Assembly (NCBI GenBank): GCA_937899835.1
Contig: CALCCE010000188.1
Coordinates: forward strand, 1-62,933
DNA from: an uncultured Flavobacteriales bacterium
Lineage (GTDB): Bacteria; Bacteroidota; Bacteroidia; Flavobacteriales_G; Salibacteraceae
Length of the DNA: 62,933 bases
Direction of reading: 5' to 3'
How positions within the stretch are numbered: position 1 is the stretch's first letter; each line of letters opens with the position of its first letter. A program made the position numbers and the translations under genes. The notes under the pieces are model-generated. The model ran no database searches and had not been told where the DNA came from. It worked only from the letters and a program-made list of their open reading frames with translations. Positions 31,966 to 40,880 of this stretch are shown in pieces.

Positions 31966-34133
31966 TCCAACACCACCAGCGGATCGTGTTCGGTATAGGT
32001 ACCGATCAGGTGAAAATCTAATCTTTTGTTGGGAATGTCGATGTTGGCAACCCGAATGCGTACTTCATCTCCCAATTGAATGAGTCGGCCGGTATTGTGG
32101 CCTACGATGCCGTGTTGTTGATCGTCGTAATAGTAGTAATCATCGCCTAAGTCGCGCAGACGTACCATGCCTTCGCACTTGTTTTGAGTGATCTCTACAA
32201 ACAAGCCCCAATCCGTTACTCCGGAAACAATGCCGTCGAATTCCTGCCCTTTGCTGTCTTTCATAAACAGCACTTGAAAATACTTGGTCGAATCGCGCTC
32301 GGCTTCAGCCGCATTGCGTTCCCGGTCTGAGCTATGTTCACATTGATCTTCGAGGTAGGCCACATCTGCCGAAGCCTTTCCCCTTCCGTAATCGAACAGC
32401 AGGCGATGGGCCATCATGTCCGGATACCGTCGAATGGGTGATGTAAAGTGGCTGTAGTGGCGAAAAGCCAATCCGTAGTGACCGATGTTGTCGGTACTGT
32501 ATTCGGCCTTGGCCATGGTTCGAATGGCCAGTGTTTCAATGGCGTTTTGTTCGGCTTTTCCCCTGATTTCTGCCAACAGTTGGTTCAGCGATTTGGAGAT
32601 GGAACCGCCCTTGGCGTTGGTGAGTTTGTAGCCAAACTGGCGAATAAACTCCACAAAACTCACCACCTTATCAGGGTTGGGTTGGTCGTGGATGCGGTAG
32701 ACAAAGGTTTTTACTTCGCCCTTCTCTTTCTTGGCTTTGCCAATGGATTCAGCTACTGTTCGGTTGGCCAGCAACATGAACTCTTCAATGAGTTTGTGGG
32801 CATCTTTTTGAACTTTGAAAAGAATTTCAGCGGGTTCACCGGCCTCGTTCAACCGAAACTTTACTTCCGTTTTTTCGAAGGCGATTGCTCCGTTGTTCAT
32901 GCGTTTGTCCCGCAACTTTTTAGCCAGCTGATTGAGGGTCGATAAGGCCTCGTGTAACTCTCCTTTTTCGGCTTCCAAAATAGCTTGTACCTCGTTGTAG
33001 GTGAACCGACGATCGGAATGAATCACCGTTTTTACCACCCTACTGTCGTAAACATTGGCTTGTTCATCCAAGGTGAAAATCACCGAGTAGGTTAGTTTCG
33101 TCTCGTTGGGTCGCAGGCTACACAATTGATTCGATAGCACTTCGGGCAACATAGGAATTACCCGGTCTACCAGGTAAACGGAAGTGGCCCGGTCCAGTGC
33201 TTCTCTGTCGAGGTTGGATCCGGGAGTCACGTAATGGGTAACATCGGCAATGTGTACGCCAATTTCTATTTTTCCGTCTTTTAGCGAACGGAAAGAGAGT
33301 GCATCATCAAAGTCTTTGGCATCATCCGGGTCGATGGTGAAGGTGAGGACATCCCGGAAATCTTCCCGTTGTGCAATTTCTTCGTCGGTAATTTTGGTAG
33401 GAATAGCTGCAGCCTCTTTTTCTACATGATCGGGAAAGCGAAGAGGAAAGCCGTAGTCGGCAAGAATGGCGTTCATTTCCACTTCATTCTCACCAGGATA
33501 ACCCAGCACTTCCAATACTTCCCCAAAAGGATTGTCTGCTTCCTGTGGCCAGTCTGTCATGCGTACAATCGCTTTCTGACCGTTTTTAGCATTCTTGGTT
33601 TTGCTTTGCGGAATAAAAATATCCCGGTGCATGCGTTGTGAATCGGATATGAGGAAGGTGTATTTTCCATTGGTTTCGATCAGGCCGGTAAATTGCTCTT
33701 TTTTACGCTGTAAAACTTCCAATACTTGCCCTTCCGGCTTTTTACGGCCAGTAATTACGGCTACTTTCACCGTGTCGCCATCCAGTGCTTTGCCTACATT
33801 TTTGCGATGAACAAATAAATCTTCATCAAGATCATCTACAATCACATAGGCTGAACCGTGACGGGTAAATTGAATCCGACCTTCTACCACTGCAGCATGA
33901 CCCCTTAAGCGGTATTTTCCGCGGTCAACCTCTATCAATTTTTTCTTGTAGGTGAAGTCCATCAATATGTTTTGCACCAACAACTTGGAGGGTTCATCGC
34001 TGATGTTGAGTTTCTTGCTCACCTGGCGGTAATTCATTGGCTTAGAAGACTGCCCTTGAAAAATCTTCATGACTTGCCTTTCCAGGCTCTTGCGGAGTTT
34101 CAGCTTCTTTTTTCCGGGTCTGTTTCTGGCCAT
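31962..34133 (-). CDS. rnr: Ribonuclease R
   Basis: A 723-residue processive 3'-5' exoribonuclease of the RNB family. It has a winged-helix-like N-terminus, cold-shock domains (about 75-230), the RNB catalytic domain (about 250-590) and an S1 domain near the C-terminus. The metal-binding acidic cluster is FTIDPDDAKDFDDALS, and the closing signature HFTSPIRRYPDMMAHRLLFD is intact. The start at 34133 (MARNRPGKKK) follows a good promoter, so 15 upstream codons are excluded. It degrades structured RNA and works in quality control and cold or stress growth. Confidence 0.95.
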   Translation of the reverse strand: MARNRPGKKKLKLRKSLERQVMKIFQGQSSKPMNYRQVSKKLNISDEPSKLLVQNILMDFTYKKKLIEVDRGKYRLRGHAAVVEGRIQFTRHGSAYVIVDDLDEDLFVHRKNVGKALDGDTVKVAVITGRKKPEGQVLEVLQRKKEQFTGLIETNGKYTFLISDSQRMHRDIFIPQSKTKNAKNGQKAIVRMTDWPQEADNPFGEVLEVLGYPGENEVEMNAILADYGFPLRFPDHVEKEAAAIPTKITDEEIAQREDFRDVLTFTIDPDDAKDFDDALSFRSLKDGKIEIGVHIADVTHYVTPGSNLDREALDRATSVYLVDRVIPMLPEVLSNQLCSLRPNETKLTYSVIFTLDEQANVYDSRVVKTVIHSDRRFTYNEVQAILEAEKGELHEALSTLNQLAKKLRDKRMNNGAIAFEKTEVKFRLNEAGEPAEILFKVQKDAHKLIEEFMLLANRTVAESIGKAKKEKGEVKTFVYRIHDQPNPDKVVSFVEFIRQFGYKLTNAKGGSISKSLNQLLAEIRGKAEQNAIETLAIRTMAKAEYSTDNIGHYGLAFRHYSHFTSPIRRYPDMMAHRLLFDYGRGKASADVAYLEDQCEHSSDRERNAAEAERDSTKYFQVLFMKDSKGQEFDGIVSGVTDWGLFVEITQNKCEGMVRLRDLGDDYYYYDDQQHGIVGHNTGRLIQLGDEVRIRVANIDIPNKRLDFHLIGTYTEHDPLVVLD

Positions 34134-34153
34134 AATGGGGGTTATTGTGGATT

Positions 34154-34184
34154 CAAAGTTAGCGGATTGGGTCACCAACGCAAA
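34154..34184 (-). promoter_or_regulatory. Complete promoter for rnr (TTTG-N19-TAACTTTG)
   Basis: On the minus strand TTTG (34181-34184), exactly 19 bases, then TAACTTTG (34154-34161), 20 bases before the ATG. It is the best full match in the window to the Bacteroidota TTTG-N19-21-TAnnTTTG consensus. Confidence 0.65.
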
Positions 34185-34214
34185 AGTAGACTTGACCCGT
34201 TTGCTTGGTAAGTC

Positions 34215-34222
34215 TATTTTCG
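34215..34222 (+). promoter_or_regulatory. Near-match -7 box (TATTTTCG) before the HTTM gene
   Basis: One mismatch from TAnnTTTG, seven bases before the ATG at 34230. Confidence 0.3.
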
Positions 34223-34229
34223 CAGAAGC

Positions 34230-35585
34230 ATGACGAACAGCAACTGGATTTCGAAGTGGATGGAACCCCAGGATAGCAGTCCTTTGGTGGCTTGGCGAAT
34301 TGTATTTGGCTTGTTGATCTTTTTAGAAGGTGCTGGTGCCATTGCTACGGGTTGGGTCCGCAGAACCTTGGTAGAACCAGATTTCACTTTTTCTTTCCTC
34401 GACTTTCCCTGGCTACAGCCACTGCCGGGTTACGGGATGTATTATTATTTCGGAGTGATGGCGCTTTTTGGTTTGGGAGTGATGTTGGGGTATCGCTATC
34501 GGATTGCCATTGCTGGCTACACCATCTTATGGGCAGGTGCTTATTTCATGCAGAAATCTCATTACAACAACCACTACTACTTGCTGTTGTTGTTGCTCAT
34601 TTTGATGAACCTGGTGCCTGCCCATCGATCTTTTAGTCTTGATGTGCAGCAAGGACGAGTAAGCAAAAGTTTGACTTGTCCCAAATGGTGTACAGGCATC
34701 TTTGTAGCTGAGTTGGCCATTGTATTTTTCTATGCTGCGGTAGCCAAAATGTATCCCGATTGGTTGGCAGGAAGACCAGTGGAAATATGGATGTCGAGAA
34801 GAGCAGATTGGCCAATAATTGGACCGATCTTGTCCTCAGAGTTTGGCAAATGGTCTTTGGTCTATGGTGGTTTGTTCTATGATCTTTTGGTCATTCCCAT
34901 GTTGTTGTGGCGGCCTACGCGCGTGTTTGCCTCGCTCCTTTCGGTTTTTTTTCATGGATTCAATTCGGCGGTTTTTCATATTGGTATTTTCCCCTACCTC
35001 ATGATGGGTGCGTTGGTACTTTTTTACCCTCCAAATGCGGTTAGAAAGCGATTTTTCCCCAAACGACCAGAAGCCGATCTCAGTTTAGTGGAGCACCCAA
35101 GGAAAATGCCAATGGTTTTGAGTTCTTTCATTGCGGTGTGGATTATGTTCCAGATAGCGCTGCCCCTCCGGCATTGGTTGATTGAAGGAGATGTGCATTG
35201 GACGGAGGAAGGTCACCGATTGTCCTGGCACATGATGACCCGTTCCAAATCTGGTCGTGCCTCTTTCACGGTGAAAAATCCAGATACGGGCATTGTTGTT
35301 CGCATTCGAAACTCCAATTATCTTACCGATGATCAACAGCGAGCCATGGCCACCCGACCTGACTGTATTTGGCAATATGCTCAAGTGCTGGAAGCTGCCT
35401 GGCAAGACAGTGGTTGGGCCAAGGTGGAAGTCTACACTAGCAGTTATGCCAGTTTAAACGGTCGTAAAATGCAGCGTTTTATTGATCCCAAAGTAAATTT
35501 GGCAGCAGAAGAATGGGTTTGGTTCGGGCACAAGGATTGGGTGATGCCCTTGTTAGAAGATCAGGAAGCTTTCCCCGATCAGTGA
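34230..35585 (+). CDS. HTTM-domain protein related to vitamin K-dependent gamma-carboxylase
   Basis: A 451-residue membrane protein. The N-terminal half holds the HTTM helices (about 18-270), with YFMQKSHYNNHYYLLLLLLI near 105-125 and the Lys/His-rich KMYPDWLAGRP segment. After the helices the sequence LPLRHWLIEGDVHWTEEGHR then LSWHMMTRSKSGRASF matches the lumenal part of animal gamma-glutamyl carboxylases. Animal enzymes use vitamin K hydroquinone, O2 and CO2 to carboxylate Glu. Bacterial homologues exist, but their substrates are unclear, and no Gla-rich substrate gene is seen nearby. It is convergent with a T9SS cargo gene, overlapping it by seven bases. Confidence 0.85.
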   Translation: MTNSNWISKWMEPQDSSPLVAWRIVFGLLIFLEGAGAIATGWVRRTLVEPDFTFSFLDFPWLQPLPGYGMYYYFGVMALFGLGVMLGYRYRIAIAGYTILWAGAYFMQKSHYNNHYYLLLLLLILMNLVPAHRSFSLDVQQGRVSKSLTCPKWCTGIFVAELAIVFFYAAVAKMYPDWLAGRPVEIWMSRRADWPIIGPILSSEFGKWSLVYGGLFYDLLVIPMLLWRPTRVFASLLSVFFHGFNSAVFHIGIFPYLMMGALVLFYPPNAVRKRFFPKRPEADLSLVEHPRKMPMVLSSFIAVWIMFQIALPLRHWLIEGDVHWTEEGHRLSWHMMTRSKSGRASFTVKNPDTGIVVRIRNSNYLTDDQQRAMATRPDCIWQYAQVLEAAWQDSGWAKVEVYTSSYASLNGRKMQRFIDPKVNLAAEEWVWFGHKDWVMPLLEDQEAFPDQ

Positions 35586-36607
35586 ATGATTCGGTAAGTA
35601 GCTACGCGGGTAGCATCTACCTGTATCTCCAGGAAATATACCCCGGAAGGGATGCTTTTCAGTGAGACTTGAGAAACGTTCAATTGCTCCTCAATCACTT
35701 GTCCATTCAAAGAAAAAATTCTTACGCGTTCAGCAACTTTTGTCTGGCCGTCAATGCTCCAGGAAATCCAGTTTCTACTCGGGTTGGGAAATACAACCAT
35801 ACGGTTACTTCCTTGCCAAAGATCGCTTAGTCCGGTAGCTTCTTCAATGATAATGGTTTTCTGAACGGTATCGGCAAAGTCTACATCCGGTGCTGCTGGC
35901 CATATCACCACCCCATTTCCTCCTATGCTAAAAGAAGGAGTAGCCACAGGGGTACTCAGATTAAGGGTGATATCACTTTGAGGTAGCAGTGCAACTGCCT
36001 GAACGTTACTATCAATTTTGGTAACGGCTCCAGAAGTAGAATCAATAATTCCCAGGAAGAGGGATATAGGACCGCTACTGACTACATTGCCTATATTTCG
36101 TATCGTTCCCGTAACGAAGATGGTATCCCCAAATGCCATGGTATCCATCAACTGATTACTTATACTGTTGGCAAGCGCCATTGCAGGTACGTTGTTGGCG
36201 GTAATATTAAAAGTGGCCGTATCTCCGATTGGTGTAGCGCCAATGAGGGGCACCAAAGCCAGTTCATTCAACCCTACGATGTAATTGTTATTCAATAGTA
36301 CATTGGAGGAGAATGTAACCTGGACCGAATCTCCTTGGGCTGCAAAATTTACATTGAATTGATGGTCGGAGGTGAAGGAGAAATTAGCTCCACCGGTTTG
36401 GCGGCCAAGCCGAATGGTGATAGGACCGTTGTAGACGCCCGTATCGGTTTTAGTGAGGTCGACATTAAAATCAATGGTTCCACCAACAAAAGTGTTGGTA
36501 GGCGAAACGGTAGTAAAAGGAAAAGGTGATATCTCTGCGAGTTGGCCAAGCGTCTCCGAGGCACCAAAAAAGCCAAATAGAGTTATAAAAGTAAGCAGGT
36601 ACTTCAT
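35579..36607 (-). CDS. T9SS type A cargo protein
   Basis: A 342-residue secreted protein. The signal peptide covers residues 1-21. Two or three Ig-like modules of DUF11/CARDB style follow (SPTNTFVGGTIDFNVDLTKT, DTIFVTGTIRNIGNVVSSGP). The C-terminal 85 residues form a T9SS type A sorting domain: MVVFPNPSRNWISWSIDG, RIFSLNGQVI and SIPSGVYFLEIQV. The start at 36607 (MKYLLTF) gives a clean signal peptide. It should be exported across the outer membrane by T9SS and attached or released. The repeated Ig-like folds suggest a spacer or adhesion role, not an enzyme. Confidence 0.85.
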   Translation of the reverse strand: MKYLLTFITLFGFFGASETLGQLAEISPFPFTTVSPTNTFVGGTIDFNVDLTKTDTGVYNGPITIRLGRQTGGANFSFTSDHQFNVNFAAQGDSVQVTFSSNVLLNNNYIVGLNELALVPLIGATPIGDTATFNITANNVPAMALANSISNQLMDTMAFGDTIFVTGTIRNIGNVVSSGPISLFLGIIDSTSGAVTKIDSNVQAVALLPQSDITLNLSTPVATPSFSIGGNGVVIWPAAPDVDFADTVQKTIIIEEATGLSDLWQGSNRMVVFPNPSRNWISWSIDGQTKVAERVRIFSLNGQVIEEQLNVSQVSLKSIPSGVYFLEIQVDATRVATYRIIH

Positions 36608-36788
36608 GGTGAAATCCAATTTTTTCACTGAGATACCAATATTAACAATTCGGTGGGCAGCAACACAGATCATTTCCTAAAAGTCTTACGCGGCCAACGT
36701 TTTTTCTATGAGATGTGTCTTAGTAGTGCAGACCCACTACTTTGCTGAAATATTTTTCTTTCTTCGCATTGACCTACTTCTTACTATA

Positions 36789-38249
36789 ATGGCTTCTATC
36801 ACCGATATTATCCATATCATGAACAAGGAAGAGATTCGGCAACTGAAGCTTTTCCTCAACCGAACCAAGACCCAATACGAGCGAAAAGACGTTCGTTTGT
36901 TCGATCTTCTGCGGAAATCAAGCCTTTCGGCAGAAGAAGATAAAATTGTGAAGCAGCTCTATGGTAAGGCAGATCGTAATGCTTACTACCGCTTGCGAAA
37001 CCGCTTGTTAGAAGACATTGGAAAGAGTTTTACGCTGCAATACTTCAATCACTCGGAGCACAATCAATCACTCTATTTTTTAGCTTTATCGCGGGTTTTT
37101 GAGCAGAAGGGACAGTTTACAGTAGCTGAACACTACTTGAACAAATCCATGAAAAAAGCGGGTTCGGTGCAAAACTTCGAACTGTTGGATGTTATTTACA
37201 GCGATTACATCCGCCTCAGCAAAGAAACCCTTTCCATCAATCCGGAAGTGTACATTGAAAAACGCCGGGAAAATCAGTTGAAACTTCAGCAACTGCGTGA
37301 AATCGATGATGTACTGGCTGTTTTGATTTATAGGATCAAGCGATCGCAAAACTTTTCTTCCCAGAATTCTCAGGTGTTGGAGTTGCTCCAAAACACCATT
37401 CAAGATTTTTCAGGAAGCATCGAGATTCGCAACAGTCCCAAATTGCGCTTTCAGATTTATCATTCTTTGAGCCGTATTTTATTGCAACAGCGGGATTATG
37501 TTTCTCTGGAGAAATACCTGTTGCAAACCCTGGAAGAATTCAGTAGAGAAAACCTTTTCAGCAAACACAACCACGATACCCGGTTACAAATGCTCACCTA
37601 CCTGGGCAATGCCTTGATCAAAAACGAAAAGTTGGAGTTGGCTTTGGAGTATACCCAGCAATTGAAAGAGGCCATGGAAGCCTACGATCGGGTTTTGTAC
37701 AACAAATACCTTGTGTACTACCTCAACAATTCAAGTATTGCTTACTCCTTACTCGATCGCAAGGCAGAGGCCATCTTACTGTTGGATGAAGCGTTGAAAG
37801 ATCCCAAAGCCACCAAGGCTGTGCCCCACTCTCGCGTGGTTTGCCTCCTCAACCTTGCCCTGATTTATTTTGATAGTGGCAACTTCAAAAAGGCCAATCG
37901 AGAATTGGCTCGGCTCAAGTTAGAAGATGTGTTTCAGCATTTTGACAAAGCCTTTCAACTCAAAATTCATTTGGCTGAGCTCATCGTCCGCTTCGAACTC
38001 AAAGACTTTGATTACCTGGAGTACCTGGCCAATCAGATTCGAAAACAGTTTCAAGAACTGCTGGATTCCCCGGATTATCAACGGCAAAACAGGATGCTAT
38101 GTATTCTTGAGAAAATGGTGTATTCGCACATTAAAAGCAATGAGGAATTGCTGCGCGAGGTAGACGAATTGTTGAATGCTTCGTCCAGCGAAGAAGCCGC
38201 TGACACCGATATTTTAAATTACCACGACTGGCTGCAATCCAAAAAATAG
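36789..38249 (+). CDS. Helical TPR-like repeat protein
   Basis: A 486-residue cytoplasmic protein made almost entirely of amphipathic helices in a tetratricopeptide-like pattern. It starts MASITDIIHIMNKEEIRQLK and has YLNKSMKKAGSVQNFELLDV, LTYLGNALIKNEKLELALEY and LNLALIYFDSGNFKKANREL as repeat-like units. I know no named family. Similar Bacteroidota proteins begin with a short conserved segment like this one, but have no assigned role. ATG at 36789 is preferred because the in-frame sequence upstream is hydrophobic and unlikely. It stands alone between two T9SS cargo genes. Confidence 0.7.
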   Translation: MASITDIIHIMNKEEIRQLKLFLNRTKTQYERKDVRLFDLLRKSSLSAEEDKIVKQLYGKADRNAYYRLRNRLLEDIGKSFTLQYFNHSEHNQSLYFLALSRVFEQKGQFTVAEHYLNKSMKKAGSVQNFELLDVIYSDYIRLSKETLSINPEVYIEKRRENQLKLQQLREIDDVLAVLIYRIKRSQNFSSQNSQVLELLQNTIQDFSGSIEIRNSPKLRFQIYHSLSRILLQQRDYVSLEKYLLQTLEEFSRENLFSKHNHDTRLQMLTYLGNALIKNEKLELALEYTQQLKEAMEAYDRVLYNKYLVYYLNNSSIAYSLLDRKAEAILLLDEALKDPKATKAVPHSRVVCLLNLALIYFDSGNFKKANRELARLKLEDVFQHFDKAFQLKIHLAELIVRFELKDFDYLEYLANQIRKQFQELLDSPDYQRQNRMLCILEKMVYSHIKSNEELLREVDELLNASSSEEAADTDILNYHDWLQSKK

Positions 38250-38308
38250 AAATCTCTGTTTGGATACAATTATCCTGACAGAGGTACAGCAATTTTAATC
38301 CATAAAGA

Positions 38309-38336
38309 AAGAGGACACCCTATCGGATGCCCTCTT
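38309..38336 (-). terminator. Rho-independent-like terminator after the PKD protein gene
   Basis: Inverted repeat AAGAGG/CCTCTT with further imperfect pairing inside. On the minus strand it is followed by CTTTCTTTATGG. It sits 29 bases beyond the PKD gene's stop. Confidence 0.5.
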
Positions 38337-38364
38337 CAGACCTACTTAATACACGCTGACGCGG

Positions 38365-40539
38365 TTAGCGCTTCACGAGCTCGATGGTTTGCAAGAACTT
38401 GCCGTCTTCTGAGGCTACCTCTACGAGGTAAAGGCCCGGAGCAAGGTCTGCAACGTTCCATTCCAATTGATTCACACCGCTGGAAAGTTGGTGTTGGGTA
38501 TTCATTACAGGTTGACCCAAGAGGTTCACCATGCGCACATTTACCCGGGTTGGAGTCACTGCATTGATGGTCATGCTGGCTAAATTTTGTGCGGGATTGG
38601 GAAATAAAGTGCTTATCCCAGCTACTCCCTGCTCGGGTTGACGAACAGAAGTGGTAACACCCGATTCATTCACGATTATATCTACCTGACCATTCGAAGG
38701 GTTGTTGGCATCGATGGTGACCCAGGCAGGATTAGTGGTTTTATCCAAAATTTCTGCATGCACTTGGTAGGTTCCATAAGCGAGGTTGGGAAATCCTACG
38801 TTACCGTCAGAATCTGAGATATCGTAAGCTACCGGATCGCCATTTTGATCCAACAGCAATACTACTGCCCCAACGATGGGATCGCCTTCTCCTTCTTTTT
38901 TGTTGGCACCTTGGAAGATGCTGCCACCGATAAATCCTGGACCACCAGGGTTGTTTCCGGCTACCAAAGAAATACCTGCATATGCACTTGGACCCACTGT
39001 GAGGTTAGTGGCTCCTTGCCAAAACAGGCTCGAAGTATTGTAGGTAGGCAGGTAGTTGTTGTAATCTGGATCGCTTGGGTTCAAAGCCGCTTTCACCATA
39101 TAGGTACCGGAAGCAAGGTTGTTGAAGGTAAAGGCTCCGGTGTCGGCTGGGTCGAGGTCGATGGTGTCGATTGCAGTAAGGTTGCCCGTCCAGAGATCAA
39201 GGGTAATGAGGTAAACGGTAGCATCTACATCATAATTCGGTCCAGCATTTACTGATCCGTAGATGGAACTTGTGCCCAGGAATATAGTTTGACAGGATTG
39301 ACTTACACATTGGTTGGAAGTGTCGGTAATTGTGAGACAGACGTTATGTGAGCCTACCGAATTGTAAGTGTGAACCGGACTGGCAGCAGTAGAGGTGTTG
39401 CCATCTCCAAAATCCCAAGAGTAGGCAAAAGCGGTTCCACCTGTACTCTGATTGGTGAAAGTAGCGATAGACCCGGATAGTGAATAACTAAATGCGGCCT
39501 GACAGTTGCCCTGAGTGGGAATCACGATCGTTTGGCAAGTAGAATCCGAGCAGTTTTGGGTAGTGACGACCATGCACACGTTGTAAGTTCCTGGAACAGA
39601 ATAAGTGTGTACTGGAGAAGCAGCAGTGGAGGTATTGCCATCTCCAAAGACCCAAACATACGTTCCTGTTACGTTGGAAGTATTGGTAAAAGTAACCGTT
39701 GGGGCACTCATTGTGTAAGTGAAACTGGCGTTGCACGGGTTGGTAGAACCGATCACAGAAACAGAATCACAGTAGGTATCGGTACAACCGTTGGTAGTAT
39801 CGGTTACCGTCAAACATACCGAGTAAACACCTGCACTGCTATAAGTATGAACCGGGTTAAAGCTGTTGGAAGTGGAGCCATCTCCAAAGCTCCAGCTGTA
39901 AGAATTGCTAAAGGAAGAGGAGTTGCTGAAAAGTACCGCGTTGCCGGAATTGATGTAGGTAAACAGAGCACTACAAGGGCCCGTTTGTATCCCCACTGGA
40001 ATCACCGTACAATAGGTGTCCGAACAGTTGTTGGTGGTATCAAAAACGGTGAGACAAACCGTGTAGTTGCTCGATGAAGCATAGGTATAAGAAGGGCTGA
40101 AAGCATTGGACGCGTTGCCATCCCCGAAAGACCAGGTGTAAGAATTACCACCTGAAGAAGTATTGGTGACCGATAAGGTATTACCAGAAACGGAGTAGGT
40201 AAAATTAGCGGTACATCCGCTACTTCCAGAAGATACTACTACGGTGTCGCAGTAAGAATCGAAGCAGCCAGAAATCGAATCCGAAACGGAAAGGCAAACC
40301 AGATAAGAGCCTGGTGAATTATAAGTAACTACAGGGTTGATAGCAGAGGAAGTACTTGAAGTTCCAAAGGTCCAATTGTAGGTATTGCCACCCGTAGAGG
40401 TGTTGGTGAAGGTAACGGTAGAGCCGCTGACCTGGTATTGAAACTGGGCCACACAGTTTTGAGCCATTCCTTCCTGAGAAGAAAAAAGCACCAACACCAG
40501 ACTGGCAGTTAGTAGCTTGAATAGAGTTTTGATCGTCAT
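38365..40539 (-). CDS. T9SS type A cargo protein with five PKD repeats
   Basis: A 724-residue surface protein. After the signal peptide (1-26), five PKD repeats of about 85 residues run to about 430. Each has YxWxFGDG, PVHTYSSAGVYSVCLTV-like strands and a Cys cluster (VCL and a C-x4-YC or C-x-TYC pair). The four cysteines recur at the same places, implying disulfides in each unit. A SdrD-B-like/prealbumin-type region follows (VDATVYLITLDLWTGN, then GAFTFNNLASGTYMVKAALN). The last 85 residues are a type A sorting domain (STLFPNPAQNLASMTINAVT, then LAPGLYLVEVAS). The leader is strongly folded. Adhesion or substrate binding is likely. The gene stands alone. Confidence 0.9.
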   Translation of the reverse strand: MTIKTLFKLLTASLVLVLFSSQEGMAQNCVAQFQYQVSGSTVTFTNTSTGGNTYNWTFGTSSTSSAINPVVTYNSPGSYLVCLSVSDSISGCFDSYCDTVVVSSGSSGCTANFTYSVSGNTLSVTNTSSGGNSYTWSFGDGNASNAFSPSYTYASSSNYTVCLTVFDTTNNCSDTYCTVIPVGIQTGPCSALFTYINSGNAVLFSNSSSFSNSYSWSFGDGSTSNSFNPVHTYSSAGVYSVCLTVTDTTNGCTDTYCDSVSVIGSTNPCNASFTYTMSAPTVTFTNTSNVTGTYVWVFGDGNTSTAASPVHTYSVPGTYNVCMVVTTQNCSDSTCQTIVIPTQGNCQAAFSYSLSGSIATFTNQSTGGTAFAYSWDFGDGNTSTAASPVHTYNSVGSHNVCLTITDTSNQCVSQSCQTIFLGTSSIYGSVNAGPNYDVDATVYLITLDLWTGNLTAIDTIDLDPADTGAFTFNNLASGTYMVKAALNPSDPDYNNYLPTYNTSSLFWQGATNLTVGPSAYAGISLVAGNNPGGPGFIGGSIFQGANKKEGEGDPIVGAVVLLLDQNGDPVAYDISDSDGNVGFPNLAYGTYQVHAEILDKTTNPAWVTIDANNPSNGQVDIIVNESGVTTSVRQPEQGVAGISTLFPNPAQNLASMTINAVTPTRVNVRMVNLLGQPVMNTQHQLSSGVNQLEWNVADLAPGLYLVEVASEDGKFLQTIELVKR

Positions 40540-40555
40540 GATAAAATAAGGTTAG

Positions 40556-40650
40556 TAGTCGGTATGCTCCCTGGTGGGGGGCAGGTTATGGATTGTAATT
40601 CGAAGGTGAAAGTACCGGAACACTCAGGTCCCACCAATGGCATACTACTA
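40556..40650 (-). promoter_or_regulatory. Large hairpin leader upstream of the PKD protein gene
   Basis: Two arms, 40556-40578 and 40630-40650, pair over 17 bases in three blocks (TAGT/ACTA, GTATGC/GCATAC, TGGTGGG/CCCACCA) around a loop of about 50 bases. It ends 16 bases before the PKD gene ATG on the minus strand, within its likely 5' leader. The region is otherwise gene-free: 40540-40880 holds only this and the ferritin promoter. Confidence 0.5.
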
Positions 40651-40695
40651 AATTCTTACTCTTTTAAATAAAAAAATATACTATAAAACACTGTA

Positions 40696-40707
40696 TATCA
40701 ATTGATA
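40696..40707. repeat. Perfect 12-base palindrome (possible operator)
   Basis: TATCAATTGATA lies in the divergent region between the PKD and ferritin genes. It could bind a dimeric regulator for either gene, or be chance in A+T-rich DNA. Confidence 0.25.
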
Positions 40708-40842
40708 GTATTTTATTTTCTTACGCGATCAAGTATGCTTTGATTGCTCCTTATTTGGAAAAAGCAGCATTATTTTGGCTTATTCTTATTTAAACCTAAT
40801 CTAAATTTTGCTGGAAGTTCCGTAGTAAAGAACCTCTCCACG

Positions 40843-40850
40843 TAGTTTTG
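40843..40850 (+). promoter_or_regulatory. -7 box (TAGTTTTG) before ferritin
   Basis: An exact TAnnTTTG, 30 bases before the ATG at 40881, the position expected for a normal leader. Confidence 0.5.
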
Positions 40851-40880
40851 TGTTCCGCTTAAAATCAAAGAAATAAGATT

